Source: Eutreptiella sp. 'Long Island Sound 2002'
Taxonomy: Eukaryota; Euglenozoa; Euglenophyceae; Eutreptiales; Eutreptiaceae
DNA: 64,000 bases
Direction: 5' to 3'
NCBI GenBank assembly: GCA_964036045.1
Contig: OZ038397.1
Coordinates: forward strand, 24,639,342 to 24,703,341
The notes beneath the pieces are model-generated. The model worked only from the letters and a program-made list of their open reading frames with translations. It searched no databases and was not told the DNA's origin. A program made the translations under genes and the position numbers. The stretch's first letter is position 1. Every line of letters begins with the position of its first letter. Shown one piece after another: positions 1 through 12,100 of the stretch.

Positions 1-1
1 G

Positions 2-433
2 CAGGAGGTCCAGCGGAAGACGCTTGGCAAGGACTACCGGCGCCGCGTCCACGCCCGCCTGCTGGAGATCCGGGACCCCCTCCGACAGAGGTGGGACGAC
101 CTCTGGCTCCGCCATCTCGACCCTTGGTCGCCGCCCTCCCACCTCCCACACACCTGCCGACTCTGCGGAGAATGTGACACGGTGTCGTCCGCAGCGTGGA
201 CAGGCGCCAACAGGTGCGCGCGGTGCACCCAGGTAGCCGCGTGCCCCTGGCCCGAACCTCCCGCAGGCCCGCGCAGGCGCACAGAGGACGAGGCCTTGCG
301 CCGGCGCATCGAGGGGGCACACACCCCCTCGCACGAACAAGCGGGCCCCGCGGGCGCTGCCCTTCTGTGGATCCACGTGCACCTGCGGGACCCCACATCC
401 GTTGCGCACCTGTCGCACGTGTTCGCCCCCTAA
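2..433 (+). CDS. C-terminal part of an unrecognised protein with a Cys-rich finger
   Basis: A reading frame is open from the left window edge to TAA at 431-433, 143 residues. The start lies outside the window. The first 45 residues are basic and could be helical. Next comes a cysteine cluster of the form C-x2-C-x2-C followed about 18 residues later by C-x2-C-x5-C, which looks like a zinc-binding ribbon or knuckle. Many LINE ORF2 proteins end with a Cys/His finger, so this could be the end of an RT protein; that is inference only. The next frame begins 39 bases downstream on the same strand. Confidence 0.4.
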   Translation, partial: QEVQRKTLGKDYRRRVHARLLEIRDPLRQRWDDLWLRHLDPWSPPSHLPHTCRLCGECDTVSSAAWTGANRCARCTQVAACPWPEPPAGPRRRTEDEALRRRIEGAHTPSHEQAGPAGAALLWIHVHLRDPTSVAHLSHVFAP

Positions 434-472
434 ACCCCACCCGCCGCCGCCCTTTGCAGAGCCCGCAGCACC

Positions 473-1705
473 ATGCCACGCCGACGGGGGGATGGGCCGG
501 GGCACACCAGGGCCCGCCGCAGAGCGCAAGAGGCGGCCGTCCGGGGCCTGGTGGCGGACGCGGTGGCGGAGGCACACGAAGCGCACGCTGCCGCACGGTG
601 TGACCTGGAGGGCAGTGCGACGGCTTTCCTCAACGAGACCGCCCTCCCGGCTGTCCGCGCCCTGAACGGAGCGGGGGCCCCTACGCTGCTCCCGGCAATG
701 CACCGGATCGTGAACGCCATCCGGCCGGGGCTCATCAGCCCGGAGGCGGCCCTCTACGGGCACTGGATGGAGTGGCGCGAGTCCAATCGGTCGGGCCGGC
801 CCCTGTCCATGGGGGACACCCTGCGGCTGACGGGAGCGGGGTCTGCCATGTCCCTCCGCAGTAGCGCCCCAGCCCTGCTGCACGCCCTCAGGACGCGCTA
901 CCCCGGGGACGCGGCCCCGTACCTGAACCAGGCGCGGGCCACGTACCCGGGAGGAGTGTCCGAGCTGGATTGGGCGCTCCACCTTCTACACCCGCCGGAC
1001 GAGGACCTGGAGGTGGGCGAGGTCACGGTGTTCGTGGAAGGCGCAGACGAGGCGTCCGCCCGCCCCCGGCCGACCAACCCGGTGTACGACGGCACCGGGC
1101 CTACCCCCCCGTACGCCGTCGTCTACGAGGCGTTCCCCAGGGAGCCCACTTGGTGCCCCGCCCTCCCGCCGGCGACGCACGCGCCCCGTGGCTGGGCTAA
1201 CCCAGACCTGTCTCCCCCCCTCTCCAGGACCAGGGGTGCCCACCACAGGGGGCAGGTCCTCTGGCAGGAGTGCCCTGGCACCCCCCTCCTCCTCCTCGTC
1301 GTCGCGACCCGCGGGGACCCGGGGCGGATCCTGGGGATCACCCCCACCCACCTCTATGGGGCAACACCCGTACCCCGCCCCCCCCTCCCGGCGCCCGCGG
1401 CGCGGGACGGAGTACACACCTTCCTGCGCACACAGGAGGTCACCGCCGTTACGGGGGTCCACCTGGTGCGGCTGCCCCCGACACCGCTCCACGACCCCCG
1501 GGGGCCCAGGGCCCTGGGCCCCGCCCCAGACTGGGAGCTGTGGCGCGACGCGTGGGCCGCGTGGCTCCCCCGCCTCCCCTCCCAATGCCGGTGGATGGCC
1601 GCAGGCCCCCGGCCGTGCGGGGCTGACGCCACAGCCGGCCCCCCACCCCCTCCCCCCCTCCCCCCCGCAGAGCACCACACGGCACTGCCCACGGCACGGC
1701 ACTGA
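473..1705 (+). CDS. Unrecognised 410-residue protein of the GC-rich element
   Basis: ATG at 473 to TGA at 1703-1705. I do not recognise a family. The N-terminal 60 residues are Arg/Ala rich, the middle (about 60-330) has a mixed, globular-looking composition with hydrophobic runs and acidic stretches, and the last 30 residues are Pro rich. The stop overlaps the next start as TGATG (1703-1707), an arrangement that allows termination-reinitiation coupling in some non-LTR retrotransposons. The frame is longer and more protein-like than the other five frames here, but the region is so GC rich that chance open frames are common. It may be an element-encoded accessory or nucleic-acid-binding protein; function unknown. 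Confidence 0.4.
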   Translation: MPRRRGDGPGHTRARRRAQEAAVRGLVADAVAEAHEAHAAARCDLEGSATAFLNETALPAVRALNGAGAPTLLPAMHRIVNAIRPGLISPEAALYGHWMEWRESNRSGRPLSMGDTLRLTGAGSAMSLRSSAPALLHALRTRYPGDAAPYLNQARATYPGGVSELDWALHLLHPPDEDLEVGEVTVFVEGADEASARPRPTNPVYDGTGPTPPYAVVYEAFPREPTWCPALPPATHAPRGWANPDLSPPLSRTRGAHHRGQVLWQECPGTPLLLLVVATRGDPGRILGITPTHLYGATPVPRPPLPAPAARDGVHTFLRTQEVTAVTGVHLVRLPPTPLHDPRGPRALGPAPDWELWRDAWAAWLPRLPSQCRWMAAGPRPCGADATAGPPPPPPLPPAEHHTALPTARH

Positions 1706-3819
1706 TGCACCAGGAGGTAGTGGGAAGGGCGCGCCTGCCACCACGCATGCCTACCAGGGTAACAGTGATGGCAGACTCCGATGGGTCCCCCCAGCGGGAC
1801 GACCGCCACCACCGCCGGTCCCGCTCCCGCTCCCCCGTCTCCTCCCCTGAGTGGACGGGGGAGACCCTCGCGGAGCGCGAGGAGCGGAGGCTGGCGGAGG
1901 CGGCGGTGCTGGTCGGCTGGCCGAGGCGACCGCCCCCGCCGCCCAAGCAGCCAGCCCCGCTGCCCCGCCCCGCCCAGACACGCAGGAGGCGGAGACCGCA
2001 GCGAGCCACGCCGCGGCCCCGACCGCGGCCCCCGGCACGCCGCGGACACAGGGGGCAGCCCTGGCGCAGGAACCGGGCGCATCGCCGAGGGCTGCCGCAG
2101 CCGCAGAGGAGAGCAAGAAGGGCGCGCGAGGGGTTGCGACCGCGCGGTCCACGGGCGCCTCGTCGGGGGCCGCCACGGCAGCGAAGGAGAGCGGAGAGGG
2201 CGCGCGGGGGGCTGCGGCCGCGACCCCGGCGGGCCGCGACACCACCTCGGTCGGCCGCGCCGCGACCTCCAGCGCGCCGCGAACGCAGGGGACGGACCCC
2301 GCAAGGGCCGCGGGCGCCCCGCCGGCGGCCGCCGCGGCAGCAGAGGAGAACGGGGAGGGCGTGCGAGGGGTTGCGACCGCGGCCACGGGCGCCTCGTCGG
2401 CGGCCGCCACAGCGGCGAAGGAGAGCGAGGAGGGCGCGCGAGGGGCTGCGGCCGCGACCCCGGCGGGCCGCGACACCGCCTCGGCCGGCCACGCCGCGGC
2501 CCCCAGCACGCCGCGCAAGCGGGGGAAGAACCCCGATCGGGCCGCGGATGCCTCGCCGGCGGCCGCCGCAGCAGCAGCAGTGGGCAGGGAGAGCGCGAAG
2601 TACTGCGCCCACGCCAACCCCACCCACACCCACACCAGCCCCCCCAAGCCGTTCCCCCCCAAGCCCTTCCCCCCGGGGCGGGAGCGGCACGTCCGCCCCC
2701 CGACGCGCGAGCGCTCGCCGCCGGGCGTCACGCTGCCGCAGCTGCAAAGGCAGCGGGACGCCCGGCGAGTGGTCCAGGAAGGGCGCAGCAGCGGGGGGCG
2801 TGCAGAGCGGACGGCGCGACTCGGGGCAGGGGTTAGGGAAGGGGCCAGGGCACGGGAAGGGCGCGCAGGGGCGCGGGCAGGGAGCCCAGGTGCAGGGGGC
2901 AGGGCGAGGGGGGGTGGGAGAGCGAGCGGGCCAGGGCGTGGGGGACGGGAGGCGGGACCCGCGACACGGGCAGGGGGCTGAAAGGGGGCCCTAGGGCAAG
3001 GGCAAGGGCGCCGCGGGCCCCAAGGGACAGGCGGGACGGGGCATGGGAGCCCAGGGGGGAGGACGGGGCTAAGGGAGGGGGGCAGAGGGCGGGGCGCCCC
3101 CGCAGCCGGACGTGCAGCCGGTGAGGTGCATCCCCCCCGGCATCCAACGGATGCCGGCACACCACACCCACCACCACCACCACCACCACCACCACCACCT
3201 CTACAACATCGACCCTGACGCCGGCGAGCTCATCCCCCCCCAACCCCCACGACACCAGCACCATCAAGCCCCCCCCGCGCCGAGGGCGGAGCCGGCGCGG
3301 ATGGCCTCGGCGGAGGAGGGACGGGGCGCGGCATCGGCGCCGCAGGCGCAGGGGCAGCGAGGGGGGCCGGCACGGGGGGCAGAGGAGGGCCGGCCATGGG
3401 ACCGGGACTGGGGCGCGGTCCCGGACCCTCTGGGGGAGGAGACCCTCCCCCTGGTGGGGGAGGTGTACGGGTGCTTGTGCTGGGCCAACCAGGGGACCTC
3501 CAGGAGGTCGAGGAACCGGCCCTTCGATGCCGTGCTCCTCCGGAGGGACGGAGGAAACCGAGAGGTACCCCCGGGGGGGTGGGCAGCCCCAGAGGACCAT
3601 GAGAGGGTCCTCAGGTCAGTGATCCGGGCGGCGTGGCCCGACAGGGAGCCGACGTGGCCGGCCTTCCTGGAAGGGGGAGCGGTGCTCCGCATCACGGATG
3701 CGGACGCCAACAACTGGCCCCCCCGGGCTTTGCGCAGCGCCCTCGCCCACTGGCGCTACCGCCGGCACAACCCGCCGCCGCCGCAGCGCCAGCCCCCACA
3801 CAAGCGGCGGCGCAGGTGA
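1705..3819 (+). pseudogene. Low-complexity RS/RG/GK-rich protein with His tract, two in-frame stops
   Basis: ATG at 1705 overlaps the stop of the upstream frame. The same frame runs to TGA at 3817-3819, broken only by TAG (2992-2994) and TAA (3070-3072). Gly-Lys/Gly-Gln-rich coding continues on both sides of the stops, which argues for one broken gene. Seen in order: an Arg-Ser segment near residue 40, long Arg/Pro-rich imperfect repeats, a Gly/Lys/Gln-rich block, a run of ten His codons (about 3173-3202), and a mixed globular C-terminus ending in Lys-Arg5. Such composition suggests RNA binding; no family is recognised. The repeats are also open in a second frame (1851-2981, Ala/Glu/Thr rich), so part of the translation is uncertain. 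Confidence 0.35.
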
Positions 3820-6082
3820 AGGCCCAGACGGCGGGTACGGGAGAGTTGAGGGGGCGGGCCGGGCCCCCCGGCCCACGCCCCCCCCACGGTACGGCACGAC
3901 GCAAGAGGGCGCGCCACCTCCCGCGGGAGGGAGTGCGGAGACGACGAGCGCGGGGGGGAACCTGCTGCCCCGCAGCCCGCTAACCACTGACCGCTAACCC
4001 TCACGGCCAACCCCGCCCGGCCGGCGCCGCGCGACAACGGCCAGGGGATGAGGGGCCCCAGCGAGGGCCTGCGCGAGAATCCGGCTCTCGGTAGAGGGGG
4101 GCGGGGGAAGGGCGCGACCCCCCAGCCGATGGCTGGCCCCCGGGGCCAGGGCTGCCATGCCGCCCCCCCCCCCCCCCCGGCCCACAGGAGGCATCACCAG
4201 GGGACCAAAGGGCCCCCCCCACTCCCCCCCCCCCCCTCCCACACAGGCCCGAGAGCGGGCGGGGGGGCGGCCCCCCCACCCCCCCCCCCCCCCCCGCACC
4301 CACCTCAGCTGGGGAGCCACAGGCGCGGCCCTCCGCCCCCCCAGGGCCGGGGGGGCGCCCCCCCCCTCAGGAGGAACGGCGACGCGGTAAGGGCAACGGC
4401 GGCTGGACCTGCTCCCGCGAACCCACACTGGCGTGCAGGAGCAACGCGCACAACGGAACAGGAAGGAGGCCGCGCCCCGCATGACCCTCCCGTAACCACA
4501 GCCCACTCCGAGGTGACAGAGGGGGGTTCAGGTCAGCTGGGGCCCCCGGGGGAGCGGTCCACGGGCCGCCCCTCACCCCCCCCCACCCCGGGGCGGCACT
4601 TCAGCCCCGACCGCACGCGCGCGCCGGAAGGGAGCGCGCCGGCGACCCGGAGAGGGCCGGAAAGGAGTACCGCAGGCCGCCGCCCGGAGCGAGAACAGGG
4701 AGGCCGCGGCGCGACACCCCCCCCCCCGCCCCCCCACCAGCCCGCCAGCCGCGGGGGCCCCGGCCCCCACCCCCCCCGGGGCAGGGGGGATGGGCCCCCC
4801 CCGCCCGAGAGGGGAGCCGGAGTGTGACCCGCCCCCCCGCCCCAGCCGCCGGCTCACATGGGGGCCGCGAAGAACAAGCGGGCCCACGCCTGCGCACCAG
4901 GACGCCGCACAGATCGTAGCCAGAGAAGCCGGGTGGGCACGAACCGGAGTGGTATGGGGGGCCACGCCCCCCATGGACAGCACGCAAGCGGCGGCGCAGG
5001 TGATGGCCCAGACGGCGGATGCGCGAGAGTGGGGGGAGGAGCCGGGCCCCTCGACCCACGCCCCCCCCATGGTACGGCACGACGCATGAGAGCGTGCCAC
5101 GTCCCGCGGGAGGGAGTACGGAGACAACGAGCGCGGGAGGGAACCTGCTGCCCCGCAGCCCGCTAACCACTGACCGCTAACCCTCACGGCCGCCCCCGGC
5201 CTGCCAGCGCCGCGCGAAAACGGCCGGGGGAATGAGGGGCCCCAGCGAGGGCCTGCACGAGGATCTGACTCTAGGTAGAGGGGGGCGGGGGAAGGGAGCC
5301 ACCCCCCAGCTGATGGCTGGCCCCCGGGGCCAGGACTGCCATGCCGCCCCCCCCCCCCGGCCGTCAGGAGGCATCGCCAGGGGACCAGAGGGCCCCCCAC
5401 ACTCCCCCCTCCCCCCCCCGCACCCCCCCCAGCTGGGGAGCCACGGGCGCGGCCCTCCGCCCCCCTGGAGCCGGGGGGGCGACGCGGTGGGGGGAGCGGC
5501 TGCTGGACCTGCTCCCGCGAGCCCACACTGGCGTGCCGGGGCAACGCGCACAACGGAACAGTATGGAGGCCGCGCCCCACATGACCCTCTTGTGACCACA
5601 GCCCACTCAGAGAGCGCAGAGGGGGGGTTCAGGTCTGCAAGGGCCCCCGGGGGAGCGGTCTGCGGACCGCCCCTCACCCCCCCCACCCCGGGGCAGCACT
5701 TCGGCCCCGACCTCATGCACACGCCGGAAGGGAGCGCGCCGGCGACACGAAGGGGGCCAGGATTGAGTACCGCAGGCCGCCGCCCAGAAGGGGAGCAGGG
5801 AGGCCGCCGCGCGACACCCCCCGATCCCCCCGCCCCCCCACCGGCCCGCGGGCCGCTGGGGCCCCGGCCCCCACCCCCCGAGGCAGGGGGGATGGTCCCC
5901 CCCCGCCCGAGAGAGGAGCCGGAGCGCGACCCGCCCCCCCGCCCCAGCCGCCGGCCCCCATGGGGGCCGCGAAGAACAAGCGAGCCCGCGCCTACGCGCC
6001 AGGACGCCGCACAGATCGTACCCAGAGAAGCCTGGTGAGCACGAACCGGAGTGGTACGGGGGGCCACGCCCCCCATGGACAG
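3801..6082 (+). repeat. Tandem duplication, two units of about 1.1-1.2 kb
   Basis: The sequence starting CAAGCGGCGGCGCAGGTGA at 3801 recurs at 4985, and the block that ends with CCATGGACAG at 4980 recurs ending near 6082. Shared landmarks in both units include the CCGCTAACCACTGACCGCTAACC stretch (3978 and 5162 regions), GAGGGGCCCCAGCGAGGGCCTG (4047 and 5231 regions) and long C runs that differ in length. Unit one is 1184 bp and unit two about 1098 bp. The first unit begins inside the last codons of the preceding reading frame, so the duplication lies in the 3' non-coding part. Homopolymer C tracts make the exact length unreliable. Confidence 0.8.
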
Positions 6083-7167
6083 CGCAACGCCAGTGACACC
6101 CGCTTTGTTGCCTGCCCAGGGAAGGCAGAGGGACGGAGTGAAACAGAGCGACCCCCCGCCCTACAGGCCCCCCCCCGGCCGCACAACTGGGGGGTACGGC
6201 GCACGCCCCCCCCCCCCCCGGCCCGCCCCCCAGCACATGACCGCCACGGACCCGCCCCGGAGGGCGTGCCGGCCGAGGGGACAGAGCAGGGCCCCCACAC
6301 CCGCACGCCCGCGCCCACAACACGTGGATCGCGGGCCCCGGCAGCCCACCCAGTGGGCGGGCGGTCGGGGGAGGGGGAGCGCATGACCCCAGACGCCCCT
6401 CGCAACGGTAGAAGGCACCCCCCCGGGGACGCCCTGCCGCCACCCCCACAACCCCAAGCCAAGTAGGGGGGAACCGGGACCGGACCGCCCCCCCCCAAGC
6501 ACGCCAGACGGAGCAAGGGACCGGAACAGGACACGCGGAGGGGCACGGACCACGTGGAACGGCCCTGCCAGCGCCCAGTGCCGGGACCACGCGAGGTGCG
6601 CACGCCACACCACCCAGGGGGGGGGGGAGCGGACACCGCGAGAGCGCGAGCGCACACACACGAAAGGGACACGCGGGGACTACCAGAATGGCAACCGGAC
6701 CGAGCGGGCGGAACGCACAGACCACGTGGAATGGCGTACCAGCGAGCGAGGGTAAGGGACACCCGGACGGGACGGCCCGCCACACGCAGCGCCGAATACG
6801 CGGGGCGGGGAGGGGGAAAAGAGAGAGACACAACACCAGGTACCGGCCCGAACCCCCCGAACCGGCCGCGAGCGCCGCGCACACACAGATGGGGCACTGC
6901 ACCCGCCAAGGCAGTAGTGGCGCACAGCGCCACGCCCCAACCCCTAGGCTAGGCAGCCTCCGCGCCAGCCCAAGGGGGTCCCACTGGCGACAAGCCAGTA
7001 GCACGGGCCCGGCGGCGCCGGCGCCCCGGGCGACCACGCATTAGGGGGGCGACGCAGTGGGTAAGCGCCCGCAGCCACGGCTGCAATTTGATGCACTGAC
7101 CGGGGAGTGGCGAAACGGGGAAGCCGGGGAAGGACGGGGCTCCGAGCCCTGTGAACCCGGGGGACTC
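6083..7167 (+). other. GC-rich non-coding 3' region of the left element
   Basis: I see no convincing gene here. The strand is C/G/A rich and T poor, with several C runs. Near 7030-7160 the composition becomes more balanced. The stretch ends at the GACTC (7163-7167) that was duplicated when the LTR element inserted. Confidence 0.5.
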
Positions 7168-7836
7168 TGTAAGAAGTCAGGGCATTGGCGCCTGTCAGAA
7201 GCTTTCTGGAGGATCTATAATAGACCTCTCCAAGCTTCAAGATCCTAGAACACTAGGATATTTGCTCATATTTGGCTTATATTCCAAGCCTATAGCTTAC
7301 TGCTAGACTCTACTGCTCTTAGGTACACTACAGAGAGCGGAGATCTAGGATACATTGGTAGCCATACATGAATAATCACATCCCATATGCTTATAATGTG
7401 ATTTAATCATGTTTTATAGCATTTTAGAAGGTTCTAATGTATTAGAAGCTATTTTGAAGCTGTTTCGAAGCTTCAGATGGCCTGTCGCAACTGTCGCCGT
7501 CTTTTGCCGCCGACAGCAATTTACGAAATGTTGACAAGGCCTGTGATAAGATAGACTACTCAGAAAGTTGATAAAATATAGGTTTTATTGCCTTTTTAAT
7601 GAGAATTTATTGTTATATCAATTTTCTTGTTATTTAGGCATGTGAACCCGTATTACTGGACCAGCCAGTTGGTCCAGCTCAATGTTCGTTCACGACTTCG
7701 TCTTCTTGCTGTTGCCTGTGTCCTGTACTTGCCAACAAGATCAATTGTAATGGAGAACATTGGAAACAATTTGATTTTTAAGTGCAAGACAAGGAAAATG
7801 GGTTTTCTATATGCACCCAAGCACAAGCATATGACA
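7168..7836 (+). repeat. 5' LTR of the non-coding LTR element
   Basis: 669 bp, TG...CA termini, nearly identical to 13308-13976. It carries a TATA-like TATAATAG near 7212 and ATAAAATATAGG near 7572, either of which could be promoter parts. A short frame across its right half is present in both copies and is not treated as a gene. No standard primer binding site could be assigned immediately downstream (7837 onward). Confidence 0.92.
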
Positions 7837-8520
7837 GTCCAGTAATCTGAAGTTCCAGCAGGTCGACGACGACGAGGACGACGAGCAGCAGCTGGGCCAG
7901 CGTACGCTGTTCAAGTAAAGTGAGTTCCTTGCTTGAATTTATCAAAAAGTTCAAGAAACCTTCAAGTCTTGAAGGTATACTTCCTCCTATGGCCAAAGAA
8001 CCTTCAAAAAAATTCGAAGACTCCAAGAGCGTAGCGTGAAGCGACCTTTACGCAAGTACGACGACGCCAGAGGCTTCAGAAGAGTTCGAAAAGCCGTCCA
8101 GTGGGTTTATTTCATTGAGTTTGGTGAAGATTGTGAAGGATTTTAAGTTAACAAGAAGTTTCAAATATGTGGTGAACTTCTACAACACAAGGCGACTTCC
8201 CAGCGCTTCAGCGACGACGACGACGACTTCTACGACGACGACGTGGAGCAGAAGAGCTGCGAGCGAGCTTCCAGAGGCTCTCTTGAGGCTCTTTGAGGCC
8301 TAGAGCCATTCATTGTGTTGCTTTTGTTTGCTACATGTTGCATACTTCTTGTGGTGCATTTTCAAGGCTTATCTTCTCCTTGCTTACGGTCCTTCAAGAG
8401 ACCCTATGTCAAGGGAAGGGACTAAAGGGACGGTCCGTGACTATAAATCCCCACCCCAGTCACTGTTGACCCTCTTGGGAGTCCAAAAGCTTTGAATTCT
8501 TTCACATTTCTTTCAACTCA

Positions 8521-9150
8521 TTGATGTACCAAAAGGCCAAAAATGTCGAGAATGGCCTAACTCATTTCACGCGTATCTTCGCGCCAGTGCGTCGAATCGC
8601 GTCAACTAAAGCGTTATCGTAAACTAGAGAGCGTCAGCTTCAAAATACGCTTTTCACTTTGTTTCAACTCCTCAAGGGCTATTTCCTGTGATTTTTCCAA
8701 GATGACCCATGAATCACTTGATGCCCAACCCTCTAAAACACCCCAAAATGACATTTGGTGTTTTGCGCATATCTTCGCGCCACTGCGCTGAAAAAATCTG
8801 AACCAAGTATTTTTCGATAGTAGACAGTGGTACGCTTCTATCCCCCACTTCACTCTCTTGAAACCAATTTATCTGCTATTTTCTATCTCTCCAACAAAGT
8901 CAGCCATGAACCACACCCCAAAAAACCCCTCAAAAGTGCCTTTTGGGCTTTCTTCATATCTCCCTCAGAAAAAAGGTTTGAGGTTTAACATTATTTTTCT
9001 GAACAACACTGAAGTATGTGCTTTCTAACCCTGAGTCGTTTTTCTTTTCAGAAAATAAGAATGGCTATGGTAAAATTGCAACAAATTACCACACGAACCA
9101 CTTGGTGAAAAATCATGCAAAATGGTTTTGGAGGTTTAATCATTTCTCTG
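8521..9150 (+). repeat. Diverged tandem units of about 190-200 bp in the LTR element interior
   Basis: Three or four loosely similar blocks start near 8521, 8700, 8900 and 9090. Each has a CATGAA/CCACTTG-like opening, an A-rich CCCCAAAA or CCAAAAATG segment, then a TTTGGTGTTTT or TTTTGGGCT segment and a CATATCTTCGCGCCA-like end. The clearest match is TATCTTCGCGCCA at about 8573 and 8769. The units are strongly diverged, so this is probably an old internal duplication; exact borders cannot be set by eye. Confidence 0.35.
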
Positions 9151-12100
9151 AGACCCTGGTGAGTTCGCACCTGAACCAAGGTGTTTTGTGAACACTGGAG
9201 TACGAAGTTTACGACAAATGTTTACTTTGAATTTCTGTGGTCAAGAATGGATTTTTCCCATGGTGGTTAACTTAGTGCATGAAAGCATGTTTTCAATTTT
9301 GGTGTTCATTAATCTACAAGAAAAAGACCTTTCTCAGAGCTTATGGTGAGTTGGACAGTCATCAAAGCTGTTTTGGAGAGGTAATGGTGTCCAGTTTGCA
9401 GATATCCAATCATTGGATTTTATTGAAAATGGGATGACAGTCAAAAAGTTCGGTTTCCTTATGCTTTTTTTCATGCTTTTTCAGCACGTGTGTCATGTGA
9501 GATTCGTGTGTCTCCCCCCAACTTCTTTTCATCTGAGCCTATGATGAGTTGGGGCAACATCAAATATGTTTCGAAAACCTGAGGACATGCCCTACACAGT
9601 GCAGATATTCTTTTTCTGACATCTCAGCTACATGGTACAGAAAAAAAGTGCAGAAGTTTGGCCTTTTCAAGGAAAAACATGGTTTTCGGTCATTGTTGTG
9701 CAAAACCATTCGCGATTTCTGTGGTCTTCTAACCTTGAATCATTGTATGATATTGCAGTTTGTGATTGTTTGCATCAGTTTTAATTCACTCTGACTAGGC
9801 TTAGCCTAGGTAGAAAGGTAGATACCTTAGAATTACTTTAGACAGGCAATAAATAGTGAAACATTTTGTTGTCTTTTTGGGCCACAAAACAAACTTGGCC
9901 ACAAACATTAACAGACCGTTTGTGACCGCCACATTCACCGTCCAAGCCTTTCCCTTCGACTCCCCAGGCTGAGTGGCTCAGTTCGGCTGGCCCGTTGTCC
10001 TGGGGACAAAGAAGGCGTGGGGCTTGTTGCCACCAGGGAGTAGGGAGGCGAAAGACGGGTGTGAGCGGAAGGCGGAAGAGAAGACTCAATGCAGGAGCAC
10101 CCAAGTGAAACATTAAAAGACCGCATTCGACCAAACCATTGGCATTGACCGCTCTCGGGGTCCTTGTGACCATTCTGCGATGAGAGAGGTTGGTGGTGGT
10201 AATTGGTCGCGGAAGAAGCTTGCAAAACTTACTTACTTACTCTAGCTAACTAGCTAGCTAACTAGCTAGTGTAGGAGGTGCATTGATTTTGTGGTATTAC
10301 CCTAATGCTAACGGTTGCGTAAGCAACTTAATGTCTCTGGTCCTCCCCCTGTAGGGCAGGGTGGTGAGGAGAAGTGCCGCATGGCGCTGGTACTGTAATA
10401 GAGGTAACCATTCCAGTAGGTGCAGGCCGGAATGTTAGCATGCAATGCCATTTAACTGATTTTCATCTCTTTACTGAACTACCTGACACAGTTCAATGTA
10501 GTTCTGAGCACGGTCCGTGCCCTCCCATGGGTTGCCGAGACTCTGCATAGACTGCATGACTTCTGGTCACGGTCCGCCACTCATACGTGTGCTGAGACCC
10601 TTTCCGGAAGCCTGAATTTGTCAAGCTGTTTCCTTTGAGCACAATTGCATTTGAGCTAGGAAGTGATTTGTCCTCATTTCACTCTACCATGCATCTCATC
10701 CTTCACTGCATGGCCGTCAAGGCAAGCGTTCGACTAGTGACGTATTCTACTCTCCATTCGGATTACATTTCATTCATTCGTTCAGAAAGGTCACTCATTC
10801 ATTGCATTTCACTTTGCAAATCTTACATTTCATACTTATTGCATTACTTCCTTATTGCAAGGGCTTGCCCATAACGCTCAACATGCAATATGGTCCGTAA
10901 TTGATCTGCCCTTCGTAGTTCTATGAGCACCTTTTGCTCAATAGACCCCGAGTTTTGGATCGCAGCGACGAACAATTCATTCGTATCCACTCAACTTTTG
11001 TTGATTAACTGCAAGTTGTGAGGAATGAATCTCTTTTCCAACCCTCGCGATCATTGACCTAGGTCATTTGGTCTAAAGAGCTAGTTTATCCTCAAATTTG
11101 CTACCGAACCACTACGGGTACGTTCCGCTTCGTTAACTTACGCTAGATCGCCTGGTACAGCCTCAATTACCGGGTTTGAGAGTGCTTAATTGAGTGTCTG
11201 TAGTCTACAACATTACATTCTCTATCCCCCCGAGCAGACCATCAGCATGACAGACTTACTTGGATTTTTCACACATTCCCTCCCTCATCACACTAGGCAT
11301 ACAACACACACACAAACACATACCATGAGTCATTTGATTATTCCATTTGTTCTCTTTGGATATCACACTCTGAGGTTTGCTGTAGTACCACATCCATCAA
11401 ATTTTCGCCTACGAGCCAATTTCTAAATCATTTCTTTCGTGTAGACAGTCAGTGTCCGCTTACAGGAGCCGGCATTGGTCTCACCCCGCCACGTCTTTGT
11501 TGTGAAACACAAGTGAATAGGTTTAAGCTTGGTCACTTAGCCTTGGCTTGGCTAATGCATTCCGCGATGTGTTAGTGAAGAGCCCTACGCCGGTAGCCAC
11601 CGAGACCAGCGGTGCACTACGGTAGGCTCATTGAAAAGGATTATCGAAAGGTATCGAAAGCCTACAGTAATGGGCTTCTACCCTCGCGCGGGTAGATAAG
11701 TACTTTCCCTGCAGTGGGATAGACCCCTTCTCTTGCGGTAGAGATAGATGACGGAGTTAAGCTCCAAGAGGATAGCCTGAATCCTGCAATTCAGTTGAGC
11801 GGAATTCACTCTTCATGTAGGAAGACAGGCCCCCGCACGGATGGCTTTGTACAACCATCTGCTGGGCAAGGGGCTCGCCATAATTGGTCTTCCGGTGAGG
11901 TACAGAACACACTTTAACTACAATAGCATTTTTCGGAGATTTACTACTTCCACTTGTTTTAGACAACCTCACAATGATACATTTCGCGTATGAGGCAGTG
12001 GCGACCCTCTAGTCATGTAGGATATCCGTTGGCTCGCACTAGAGCTGAACGGCGTTCCATGAAAGATCCGACCTTTCAACTTTTTTTCACTTATCACTTA

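Noticed and set aside
3600-7040. Many overlapping frames of 70-476 codons on both strands
   Set aside because: High GC and C/G runs leave few stops. None has protein-like composition beyond the frames listed.
7627-7845. 72-codon frame in the 5' LTR, extended in the 3' LTR (13767-14087)
   Set aside because: It follows the LTR copies and runs into flanking sequence in the second. No ATG-based conserved gene is supported.
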